Notes under the pieces: generated by a model
Database searches by the model: none
Told to the model about the DNA's origin: nothing
Seen by the model: only the letters and a program-made list of their open reading frames with translations
Source: JBAVQS01 sp049694275
GTDB taxonomy: Bacteria > Chloroflexota > Anaerolineae > UBA4142 > SHND01
Length of the DNA: 54,500 nt
Assembly (NCBI GenBank): GCA_049694275.1
Contig: JBAVQS010000088.1
Coordinates: forward strand, 1 to 54,500
Direction: 5' to 3'
Translations under genes and position numbers: made by a program
Shown: positions 41,799 through 49,603 of the stretch, piece by piece
Numbering within the stretch: the first letter of the stretch is position 1
Layout: the number at the start of each line of letters is the position of its first letter

Positions 41799-42449
41799 TT
41801 ATTCCTTGCCGGCGAGGCCCTCGCGCAGGGCATAGGTGGCCGCCTGGACCCGGTTTTCCAGGTGCAGTTTGGCGAGGATATTGCGAAGGTGGTTCTTGAC
41901 GGTGTTTTCGGAGACGACCAGCGTATCGGCAATCTCCCGGTTGCTCATCCCACGCGAAACCAACTGGAGCACCTGCTGCTCGCGCGGCGTGAGCGTATCT
42001 TCCCTTTCCGGCTGCGGGGGTTTCTCGCGCACGAACTCACGCAGGATCTTGTTCGCCATCAACCGGGAGAGGGCGGCTTCGCCGCGCGCCAGCCCGCGCA
42101 ACTGCTCGAACAGTTCGGCTGGCTCGATCTTTTTGAGCAAATAGCCCTGTGCGCCGTTCTTGATCGCGGTGAACAGATCCTGCTCGTCGTCCGAGACGGT
42201 GAGGACGACGATGACCACATACGGAAGCTCGGCCTTGATCGCCCGCGTCGCCTCGCGCCCATCGCAGCGCGGCATGTTAATGTCGAGGAGGATGAGGTCG
42301 GGCATCAGCTCGCGCGCCTGCGCCAGCGCTTCCAGCCCGTCGTTCGCTTCGCCCACCACCTGAAAATCGGGCTGGGTACTCAGCAACTGGGCCAGCCCCT
42401 TGCGGAACAGGATGTGGTCATCTGCGAGCAGAATGCGCTTTTTCTCCAT
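41799..42449 (-). CDS. NarL/LuxR-family response regulator
   Basis: A 216-residue regulator with receiver (acid pair Asp10-Asp11, acceptor Asp56 in LILLDINMP) and LuxR HTH (LTPREQQVLQLVSRGMSNREI; VVSENTVKNHLRN). It is paired with the haem-motif kinase immediately upstream (117-base gap) and likely its target. GAGAGTC precedes the ATG. Confidence 0.92.
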   Translation of the reverse strand: MEKKRILLADDHILFRKGLAQLLSTQPDFQVVGEANDGLEALAQARELMPDLILLDINMPRCDGREATRAIKAELPYVVIVVLTVSDDEQDLFTAIKNGAQGYLLKKIEPAELFEQLRGLARGEAALSRLMANKILREFVREKPPQPEREDTLTPREQQVLQLVSRGMSNREIADTLVVSENTVKNHLRNILAKLHLENRVQAATYALREGLAGKE

Positions 42450-42566
42450 GACTCTCCTCTGAGATTTTCCCCCAAGGGGATCTATACACCTATACGGCTC
42501 CCTGCCGTCGAAACAACATGCGCAAAACAGAACCGGGATTTCGCCCTGTCGCCGAAATGACGTGCG

Positions 42567-44525
42567 TCAGGCAAGTTCAATGACCGGCACGGTCAGGGTA
42601 ATCGTCGTCCCCATCTCGGGCCGCGACCCAATCGACAGCGAACCCCCAAAACTGGCGGCGCGCTCTTGCATAATCACCAGGCCAAAATGCCCGTCCGCCC
42701 TGGCCGCGTCCGGATCAAACCCCTGGCCGTCGTCGTGCAGTCGGATGGTCAAATGCCCGTCCTGCCGCACAAAGCCGATGCCGATATTGCTGGCATGCGC
42801 ATGCTTGCGGACATTCGTCATGATCTCCTGAACGATGCGCAAAATCTGGGGCGCGGCTTCGGGTGCGCACCGCGCCGGCTCGGCCTCCGGGGCGATGGCG
42901 ACTTCGACCTGTAGATTATACTTGTATCCAAAGTTTTGCACATAATTGACCAGCGGGCCAATCAGCCGGCCATCATCGTCCATCGGCGTACGCAAATCGC
43001 CGATGGCCTGCCGGACATCCTCGTACGTCTCGCTCACGAGCTGCCGCATTTCGTCGATCTCGGCGCGCGCCTGCGCCGGGTCCACCGTGCTGTCCTGCAC
43101 CAGCCGCAGCTTGAGATTGAGGACGCTCAACGCCTGGGCGAAACCGTCGTGCATCTCGCGCGCCAGCCGCACGCGTTCTTCTGTCACGGCGAGGTGCTGC
43201 ACCCGATGCGAGAGCTCGCGCACGCGGCCCTCCATCTCGGCATACAGTCGCGCATTATCGATCGCCACGCCCAACTGGTCACCCAGCGCCTGGAGCATGG
43301 CCAGCTCATCCGCCGAAAACTCGCGCGATGTGTGGCTGTGCAGCGAAAGGACCCCCACCGCGTGCCCCTGGGCCTGGAGCGGCACAGCGGCAAGCGCGCA
43401 AAAGCCGTACCGGCGGCAGGCGAGGCGCGTCGTGCGGGGATGGCTCGCAATCTGGCCGGCCGCGTAAAGCTGACGCCGGGTTGCCACGCCGCCGCACAGG
43501 CATTCCCCGACGCCGATGCGCGCCTCTTCCTCCTGAAACCCCTGGGGCGACCCCAGCGCAGATTGCATGTGCAATTCCCTGCCGGAATTCATTTCCAGGC
43601 GAATTTCACCCGCCTCCATCCCGGTCACGGCCAACGCGCTTTCCAGGCCGGCGCGCATCACCTGATCGAGATTCAGCGAGCGGCTGGACTCTAGCGCCAC
43701 CCGGTACAGCGCGCTCAGGCGGGTCGAGCGAAGCTCCAGCTCGCGGGCCTTGTCCTCGACCTCCAGCTCCAACCGGGCCTTTTCCGCCAGCCCGTCCGCC
43801 ATGGCATTCACCGTCGCGGCCAGATCGGCCACCTCGTCATGCCCCGCCGCCGGAACCCGCAACGAAAAATCACCCTCCGCAAAACGGGAGAGAGAAGCGC
43901 GAAAGCGTTCCAGCTTGGCGATGACGATCCGGCTCAAGAGAAAATGGATTGCGACGGTGACCAGGACAATCGTCGCCGCCGCGAGCGCAATGCTCTGCCA
44001 CAGGTCCTGGGCCAGCGCGGCGTCGATCGTGGCATAGGAAAGGTCGATGATCAACGAGCCGTTAAATTTGGCGTTGGCGGTGTGGCACGGCTGGCAGGCT
44101 GGTCCATTCTCAATCGGCGTGACGTTGCGAAACACCCGCGCCCCATTGGCATCCGTCAGGACAAAGCTGTAACCGGAACTGCCGGTGAGGGGGTATGTGT
44201 CGCCGATGTCGGCGGGGTCCGAGGCGACGCGAACGATGTTCTGAGAATCCAGGACCATCACGCGGCGAATTGAGCCGCGCGAGGCCAGGTCCCGAACGAT
44301 CTGGGGGAGGTCCTGCCGGTCGCGATTGAGCATCGTCTGGGTCAGCGCCGTCTCGACCCCGTCGCCGATGCTGAGCGAGAACTCGGTCAGGTTCGCCAGC
44401 AGCAGATCGCGGTGGCGCGCAATCTGGATTTGCGCGGCGACAACCAGGACGATGGTCAGAGGGACAACCACGCCGATCATGACACGCACACGCAGACTGG
44501 ACCAGAAAGGGACGCGGGGTTTCAT
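42567..44525 (-). CDS. NarX-like sensor kinase with CxxCH haem-binding motif, HAMP and GAF domains
   Basis: A 652-residue membrane kinase: TM1 (about 13-31), extracellular sensor (about 35-172) with C144-Q-P-C147-H148, the c-type haem attachment motif; TM2 (about 176-197); HAMP (about 200-250); GAF (about 275-425); HisKA_3 with H459 in REMHDGFAQAL; and HATPase_c with DGQGFDPDAA. A haem in the sensor could read redox state, oxygen or nitrogen oxides. The cytochrome maturation system would be required. GAF may bind a second signal. The target is likely the NarL-type regulator next door (41799-42449). Confidence 0.9.
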   Translation of the reverse strand: MKPRVPFWSSLRVRVMIGVVVPLTIVLVVAAQIQIARHRDLLLANLTEFSLSIGDGVETALTQTMLNRDRQDLPQIVRDLASRGSIRRVMVLDSQNIVRVASDPADIGDTYPLTGSSGYSFVLTDANGARVFRNVTPIENGPACQPCHTANAKFNGSLIIDLSYATIDAALAQDLWQSIALAAATIVLVTVAIHFLLSRIVIAKLERFRASLSRFAEGDFSLRVPAAGHDEVADLAATVNAMADGLAEKARLELEVEDKARELELRSTRLSALYRVALESSRSLNLDQVMRAGLESALAVTGMEAGEIRLEMNSGRELHMQSALGSPQGFQEEEARIGVGECLCGGVATRRQLYAAGQIASHPRTTRLACRRYGFCALAAVPLQAQGHAVGVLSLHSHTSREFSADELAMLQALGDQLGVAIDNARLYAEMEGRVRELSHRVQHLAVTEERVRLAREMHDGFAQALSVLNLKLRLVQDSTVDPAQARAEIDEMRQLVSETYEDVRQAIGDLRTPMDDDGRLIGPLVNYVQNFGYKYNLQVEVAIAPEAEPARCAPEAAPQILRIVQEIMTNVRKHAHASNIGIGFVRQDGHLTIRLHDDGQGFDPDAARADGHFGLVIMQERAASFGGSLSIGSRPEMGTTITLTVPVIELA

Positions 44526-45066
44526 CGGGTCGTTCTACTCGCCATTCGATTCGCACAGGCGGTATGATGCTTCGCTCTATCATAATCCGGCCATCCTACA
44601 CCGGCAAGGGGCATTTTCCCTGTCTGTAGCGGGACAGCCCGGCGACGGGGATTGCAAGCGCCTGAAAAAAGCGGGTCTGGCGAAAAAAGGACGGCTGGTG
44701 GCCCACACCCCGCCGGTTAAAACCGCCGTCTGAAAAAAGAAAAAGCGTGCTTGAGCACGCTCACTCGCCTTTTCATCCGCGCCTATCCGTGTATAGACCC
44801 TCGGCATTTTCGAGGACCGCGTCGCGCAAGCGGCTAAGGCTGTCCTATGGATAATCCATTTGAAGCATTTTTCGCCGTACGTTTCACCGCCCAGTGCATT
44901 GCCCCAAACATAAAGCCGCCCATTTGCGGAGAGCAGCCATATGGCGTATCAAGCTATCGTACACTCGATGGTTATGGTAAATCTGGTCTTCTATATGATT
45001 GAGTGGTCCTGTGTAGGTTTTTGTTTACAGACGGACCTGGGGTTGGGCATTCGCTAATACCGACTA
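44526..45066. other. Gene-poor stretch between sensor kinase and the accessory island
   Basis: About 540 bases with no convincing gene. It contains the minus-strand terminator at 44732-44761. A 51-codon plus-strand frame at 44849-45004 (MDNPFEAFFAVRFTAQC) lacks a ribosome-binding site and homology. Base composition becomes more AT-rich from about 44830 on, consistent with a boundary to acquired DNA. Confidence 0.5.
44732..44761 (-). terminator. Rho-independent terminator for the small accessory genes
   Basis: Stem AGCGTGCT / AGCACGCT with a TG loop, followed on the minus strand by TTTTTCTTTTTT. It lies downstream of the genes at 45067-45731. Confidence 0.85.
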
Positions 45067-45165
45067 TCACCGCTTGTGTTTTTTATTCTTACGATCAGCG
45101 TATAGCCCAATGAATACCAAAAAAGCGCCTGTAGCGGTTACGGTACAAAAAACGAGGGGATCCAT
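45067..45165 (-). CDS. 32-residue single-helix membrane microprotein
   Basis: Reading frame starting MDPLVFCTVTATGAFLVFIG and ending DRKNKKHKR: one transmembrane helix then a Lys/Arg tail, as in many single-pass microproteins. AAAGGA lies four bases before the ATG. It sits between the DUF4760-like gene and the terminator at 44732-44761, so it is likely cotranscribed. Function unknown; could support the larger protein or the island's system. Confidence 0.55.
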   Translation of the reverse strand: MDPLVFCTVTATGAFLVFIGLYADRKNKKHKR

Positions 45166-45248
45166 AAAATCCTTTCAGACGGTCTAGATATAAGCAATTT
45201 CTGGCGTTTTTAGCCAGCCAAATTATGATGAAGCGCGGTAAGCTCTGC

Positions 45249-45731
45249 TTAATGAGGCGATAAGTTGGTAAACCAGCCAGGATGGCGCGCCGCTACTCTA
45301 TCGCGAAGTTTGATAAAGTCCTGCCAGTCCTTTGCTCTCTTCACGAGTTTTTCTTCATGAATAATAGGGTTATTATCTATGTTGGCTACCCTATAACCAT
45401 ACCGTCTATCAATGATGTCAAATTGAACCATGTGGTTCTCAATGAGGATTTGTATGAACTCAAAAAGGCCCATATAGCTCTCCACAAGCCCCCATTCGCT
45501 AGTATTCTTTGGCCCGCTTGGCCCCCCCGCCCAATCGCCGCCAGGTCGTAGAAGCATATGAGTTTTGCTGTGTTGTTGGAACACATCATCCAAGCGAAGA
45601 AGAAAGTCGGCCTGAGCCACATTCTTTGATTCCTCCAGTTGGCCCCTAGCATAGAGTATAGCGATGACAGCTACAAATATGCCGATGGCAGTGGCAATGC
45701 TTCCGAGTGCGATCCAGCCCGTGTCAGACAT
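45249..45731 (-). CDS. Single-pass membrane protein, DUF4760-like
   Basis: A 160-residue protein with one N-terminal helix (IALGSIATAIGIFVAVIAIL) and a cytoplasmic domain (RGQLEESKNVAQADFLLRLDD, then LVESYMGLFEFIQILI, and C-terminal WQDFIKLRDRV). The pattern resembles DUF4760-type and other TM-plus-helical-domain proteins that occur in accessory islands. AAGGAG lies five bases before the ATG at 45731; the longer frame to 45911 is not supported. It neighbours the restriction-methylase remnant. Confidence 0.6.
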   Translation of the reverse strand: MSDTGWIALGSIATAIGIFVAVIAILYARGQLEESKNVAQADFLLRLDDVFQQHSKTHMLLRPGGDWAGGPSGPKNTSEWGLVESYMGLFEFIQILIENHMVQFDIIDRRYGYRVANIDNNPIIHEEKLVKRAKDWQDFIKLRDRVAARHPGWFTNLSPH

Positions 45732-45927
45732 AATTGCTCCTTCCTCTGCTGGCAGACTTGTGGAATTGCTGACCAACGCAAGCGAATGTGTACCGATGCT
45801 GACAGACATCGGCATTATACACTTCTTCATAAGAAACCAAAAGCCTGCTCCAGTCTTCATCAGAGCGGGCCTTTCAAATCCGTTTATGGACACCGATGTT
45901 CCGAAAGCCATTCCCCTCTGTTGCCCC

Positions 45928-45959
45928 CTTCGCGCTCTTCGCGCTCTTCGCGGTTCAAT
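45928..45959 (+). repeat. Low-complexity repeat, left side of the island
   Basis: cttcgcgctcttcgcgctctt and cgcggttcaat: a three-fold 9-base unit. A related sequence is at 51373-51403, so similar short sequence lies on both sides of the island. Confidence 0.6.
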
Positions 45960-46004
45960 CTTTTCCTCCAGTTCCCTGTTTCCTTGTCTATCTGTCTACC
46001 CAAC

Positions 46005-46018
46005 TACCCGACTACTCC
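46005..46018 (+). repeat. Short direct repeat, left of the restriction-methylase remnant
   Basis: tacccgactactcc here and tacccgattactcg at 46496-46509 (12 of 14 positions identical), bounding the remnant. Confidence 0.4.
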
Positions 46019-46483
46019 ACCGGCCACCCCGGAATCGCCGCGTCAATCTCCTTCATCACCCGCATCGTCTCTTTCAGCGCTACCACAATCCGCTGGTACT
46101 GCGTAATCTCATCTCCCGACAGCTTGCACCCCGTTCACATACCACCGAAACTCTAAATAATCCGTCAGGATCAGATTATGCAACGCGTCCCGGTACCGCT
46201 TGAGTTGTTCGCTCTTTTCCGTCTTGTCCAGCGGATCGCCAACATCCTTCGTTTCCACATACCCCAGCGGCACATGACGCCGTTCCACCACAAAATCCGG
46301 CGCAAGCGCCTCAATATGCTTCGGGTCGTTCGACGCATCAACGCCCGGCGCAAGCGCCTCCAGCAAAATCTCCAGCGTCCCGCGATAAGTATGCTCCGTA
46401 GCCTTACCACCTTTATAATCAGCTATCCCCCTCCAATCCCCCCCACCCTTTGGGCCCCTCAATCTAGGGTCTTTGCCCCTCAC
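46012..46483 (-). pseudogene. Type IIG-like restriction-methylase remnant: both ends kept, middle deleted
   Basis: On the minus strand the first part (46109-46483) matches the N-terminus of large Eco57I/ISP-type restriction-modification enzymes: ATEHTYRGTLEILLEALAPGV, APDFVVERR, VGYVETKDVG, EQLKRYRDALHNLILTDYLE and FRWYVNG. It then stops. In another frame the next bases (46012-46135) encode CKLSGDEITQYQRIVVALKE and MRVMKEIDAAIPGWPVE, the family's usual C-terminal end, closing at a stop codon. The roughly thousand-residue middle (nuclease, methylase and specificity parts) is missing. The gene is therefore an internal-deletion, frameshifted remnant. The true start is uncertain. Confidence 0.75.
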
Positions 46484-46495
46484 CTCTCATCCCTT

Positions 46496-46509
46496 TACCC
46501 GATTACTCG
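46496..46509 (+). repeat. Short direct repeat, right of the restriction-methylase remnant
   Basis: tacccgattactcg, partner of 46005-46018. It lies about 175 bases before the GHKL ATPase start. Confidence 0.4.
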
Positions 46510-46683
46510 CTCGACTGTTTCAGAGTAAGCTTGAAGCGGAAAAAAGTTTGACTTGGCGTCGCGGGAGTCTGTTTATTTACTTGTCTGGAGAGTTCGCACC
46601 TATTTTTACGCGCGGGGTTGGTCGCCGATGGAAAAGGGCCGATAACAAGCACCGATACAACGATAGATGCGGGAGATAAAAGC

Positions 46684-48555
46684 GTGAACGAAGGATTGAA
46701 AAATACGGACTGGTTTTTCAGGCGGACGCCTCCCGACGAAGGCAGGGATTATGGCAACGCAAATGTGTGGTCACTACCCTGGGATATTGACACGTTGGTG
46801 AGAGAGGCGGGACAAAATAGTCTCGATGTGGTTCTTGATCCGGCGGTGGGCGTTGGGATGGAGTTTCGACTGATTCGACTCATCGGCGCGGACCTCGACG
46901 ATTTCAAGCGCGCGGTCAAGTGGAACGGCTCGCCAGATGTGCCCGGGCTTTACGAGCATTTGCAGGAATCGGCCAGGGTTACTCAAAAGTTAGGGAAAAT
47001 TTTGCGCGACGGTTTGGATTTCCTCAAAGAGACCGATGAGCTTGTGCTTTTGCGCGTGGATGATCACCACACACGCGGGCTGGTGGGCGAAGAGTTTGGA
47101 ATCGGTAATTTCGCCGCCTTGTGCCGGAATAATCTGGACTCGAGCAAATTGTCAGAGACGGCAGGCGGCGCGTACGGCTTGGGAAAGGCCGTTTTCTCGC
47201 GCGCCTCGCATTTTGCCACGGTGCTTTTTAATTCAAACCTCAACGACCCCATGAGCGTTAAAGGAAGCAATCTGAACGAAGGACGCCTCATCGGTCGAAC
47301 CGACCTGCTGTGGCATCAAGTTGGGAATCAGGCTTTTGCAGGACCGGGATGGTTCGGTTTGCGCGACGTAGTGGAATCGGATGTCCGCGCGGTTTCCGTT
47401 TGGAACAATCGCGGGCTGGCGCATGACCTTTACCTCGACAGAAACCGGGATGATACGGGCACATCCATCCTGGTGGTTGGCTTCCATGATCCAAATTCGG
47501 ATACGCGCAAGAGCATTCAAGAACTCTCCGCGGAGATCGCTCAAGCCGCGGCCCGTAACTTTTGGCCTGCGCTTGTTTCTGGAAAGTTGTCGGTCCAAGT
47601 CACGACCTATGAGGCGCGAGAGCGGCAGACCGATGTGACTGTCCATGCCGAGGACTATCACCGTCCATTCGCCGAGATGCTCCGCAAATTCAATGCAGGA
47701 GAGCTCGGCGACAAGCTCACGAACGAGGGCGATGTGGTTGAGCGGCGCATTATGCTTGAGATTCCGCCGCGCAAATCACCGCCCAAGCACAACGAAATCA
47801 AACATGAGGCTATTCTTCTCGTGCGGCAGGATGCTGAAGACGAACCAGACGGCATGACCGGGCAGGTTGTCTTTTATCGCGGCCGCGACATGATCATCAA
47901 ATCATTGCCGCTCAAGCAGATCGCGTCTGTGACAATTCCGTTCCGCGCGGCGGTTTTATGCGGCGAAGCGGCGGGAAACGCCGAGGCGGATCAAGCGGCG
48001 GAATTGTTTCTCCGAGCGGCAGAGCCGCCCGCGCACAGCGATTGGATGATGACACCCGAGCTGAAAGCCGAGTATGCCCCAGGCTCGCGAAAATCCATCC
48101 TAAAATTCTTTGAGGATGTGAAGGAAGAGATTCGAAAGCTGATGCGACCGCGATATGAAGATCTGGATGATGGTCCCAATGCCCTGAAAGAGCTCTTGCA
48201 AATTTCCGGAAGCCCACTTCCTCCGCCCGCAGGACCAACATTGGAGGTTGACGGTAGTTCGCATGTTGACGGCGAGGGGCGCTGGATCATCATTGGCACA
48301 ATCAAGATACCCAACACGAAAGCCTGGTCGCTCAAGCCGGTGCTTGTCTTTGCATCAGAAACGGGCAGCGGGCGGCGGGTCTCGTGGACGCTAGAGCCCA
48401 TCAGCGGTTGTAGCCTCGTCGGCGAAGAGCTGTTCGTCCCGGCGGGAACGCGGCGCGCACTCTTTAGAGGCATATCCAATCTCACATCGTATACCGTGGA
48501 CGCCCAAGAGGTGGCAGTTACGGTGGCGCTTAGAGACGCACGTGAAAGAGAATAA
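46684..48555 (+). CDS. GHKL-type (Hsp90/MORC-like) ATPase, first gene of a three-gene operon
   Basis: A 623-residue protein starting with GTG at 46684, headed by GGGAGA seven bases before it; a TTG at 46618 in frame lacks a ribosome-binding site. The N-terminal GHKL ATP-binding boxes are visible: N-box E41..Q44-N45..D48 (REAGQNSLD), a G1-like D126-D-H-H-T-R-G-L, and a glycine-rich G161-G-A-Y-G-L-G-K168 lid. The middle (about 230-480) and C-terminal regions are unknown; the C-terminal 90 residues look beta-rich. GHKL ATPases clamp on DNA or proteins in MutL, Hsp90 and MORC families, and many are part of phage-defence systems. The next gene starts 20 bases after its stop. Confidence 0.75.
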   Translation: MNEGLKNTDWFFRRTPPDEGRDYGNANVWSLPWDIDTLVREAGQNSLDVVLDPAVGVGMEFRLIRLIGADLDDFKRAVKWNGSPDVPGLYEHLQESARVTQKLGKILRDGLDFLKETDELVLLRVDDHHTRGLVGEEFGIGNFAALCRNNLDSSKLSETAGGAYGLGKAVFSRASHFATVLFNSNLNDPMSVKGSNLNEGRLIGRTDLLWHQVGNQAFAGPGWFGLRDVVESDVRAVSVWNNRGLAHDLYLDRNRDDTGTSILVVGFHDPNSDTRKSIQELSAEIAQAAARNFWPALVSGKLSVQVTTYEARERQTDVTVHAEDYHRPFAEMLRKFNAGELGDKLTNEGDVVERRIMLEIPPRKSPPKHNEIKHEAILLVRQDAEDEPDGMTGQVVFYRGRDMIIKSLPLKQIASVTIPFRAAVLCGEAAGNAEADQAAELFLRAAEPPAHSDWMMTPELKAEYAPGSRKSILKFFEDVKEEIRKLMRPRYEDLDDGPNALKELLQISGSPLPPPAGPTLEVDGSSHVDGEGRWIIIGTIKIPNTKAWSLKPVLVFASETGSGRRVSWTLEPISGCSLVGEELFVPAGTRRALFRGISNLTSYTVDAQEVAVTVALRDARERE

Positions 48556-48574
48556 TTCTCGGAGATACTTGGTA

Positions 48575-49603
48575 ATGGGCACACTCATTTTTCCGTACCG
48601 CACGTTTTCAGGAAAACTCAAAATGACGCTGAACACCGTTAGCGTCAAGTCTCTGCGCGAGGGTGTGGGCGAGTATGTTCCGCTTACCGGCGACGAGTGG
48701 AACGCGGCCCAACGATCTCTCTTGCTCTGGAAGAGAGACAATATCGAATGGAATACGGCGCGCTTGGAGATTGGGGTCGTCGCGCCCCAAAAAGAAATCG
48801 AAAAGCTGGGCAAGGGAAGAGACGATTTATCTGTCGTCGTGTCGGCGCAGTGCGCTGCCACGAATCTTCGCCAGGCGATGATCGCGTCGCCTTCACCGCT
48901 CGACGAATCAATGTGGAACTGCTCGTTGGAATTGGATCGCCGGAACATGCGTGGTCCGGTCAGCTTACAGGCGCATTTGACTGGCACCGTGAGCGGGCAA
49001 GCCCACCGGTATCTCGCCTCCGCAGATGAGTGGATGCTGTACTTTGAACAAACGGCATCGTCAACTCCCAAAGGCGCGCTGCCCATTCAATGGGCGGACT
49101 TTGGCGCCGATGCTGCGCCGGTGTTTTTGAAAAAATACGCGAACGAGCCGATGTATGCGGACCTCGAAGGGACGCCGCTTCCAAAGATATACCTCAACAA
49201 GGGATTTGAAGGGCTGGCAGCGCTTTTTATTGAAAAACCGCGTCCCACGGGCGCGCGTCTTTCGCTGCACGAAGCGGAGCGCATCAGCCTGGCAAAGGGC
49301 ATCTGGCTGGCGCTGTTCCAGGTGGCGCTTGCCTCCGTTACGGAACCGGAAGAGGGCGAAGAACCAAATTGGCCTGACGGTTGGCAGGGCGAAGTGCTCA
49401 AGAAAATGTTGGCGCGTGTCCATCCAGAGCTTGAACCTACGGGGAGACTCGATAAAGCAATTCAGGAACGTCGGTCTGACGGCGCGCGGCATTTCGAATC
49501 GCTTGTTCTGGCGGCAGTCAGTCAAGACATGATCAAAGAAGGAAAAGGGCTTCACACCTCTCTAATGGCATTAGAGCAGGCGGCGCGCGAGGGGGCAGCA
49601 TGA
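48575..49603 (+). CDS. Unknown protein, second gene of the operon
   Basis: A 342-residue soluble protein that I do not recognise. It starts with beta-rich sequence (GTLIFPYRTFSGKLKMTLN) and has helical parts later (AERISLAKGIWLALFQVAL). No signal peptide or membrane segment. A GTG at 48542 overlapping the previous gene is also possible; I use the ATG at 48575 with GGAG ten bases upstream. Its stop overlaps the next start by four bases, so it must be made with the chimera in fixed ratio. It may be the effector or adaptor of the system; this is inference only. Confidence 0.6.
   Translation: MGTLIFPYRTFSGKLKMTLNTVSVKSLREGVGEYVPLTGDEWNAAQRSLLLWKRDNIEWNTARLEIGVVAPQKEIEKLGKGRDDLSVVVSAQCAATNLRQAMIASPSPLDESMWNCSLELDRRNMRGPVSLQAHLTGTVSGQAHRYLASADEWMLYFEQTASSTPKGALPIQWADFGADAAPVFLKKYANEPMYADLEGTPLPKIYLNKGFEGLAALFIEKPRPTGARLSLHEAERISLAKGIWLALFQVALASVTEPEEGEEPNWPDGWQGEVLKKMLARVHPELEPTGRLDKAIQERRSDGARHFESLVLAAVSQDMIKEGKGLHTSLMALEQAAREGAA

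Noticed and set aside
44326..44733. 135-codon plus frame at the start of the sensor kinase
   Set aside because: Most of it is antisense to the kinase; the last part is Lys-rich without homology.
44849..45004. 51-codon plus frame MDNPFEAFFAVRF
   Set aside because: No ribosome-binding site and no recognisable pattern; kept only as a note in the gene-poor stretch.
45928..46018. CRISPR-like repeats
   Set aside because: Units are 9 bases and adjacent without spacers; no cas genes in the window.
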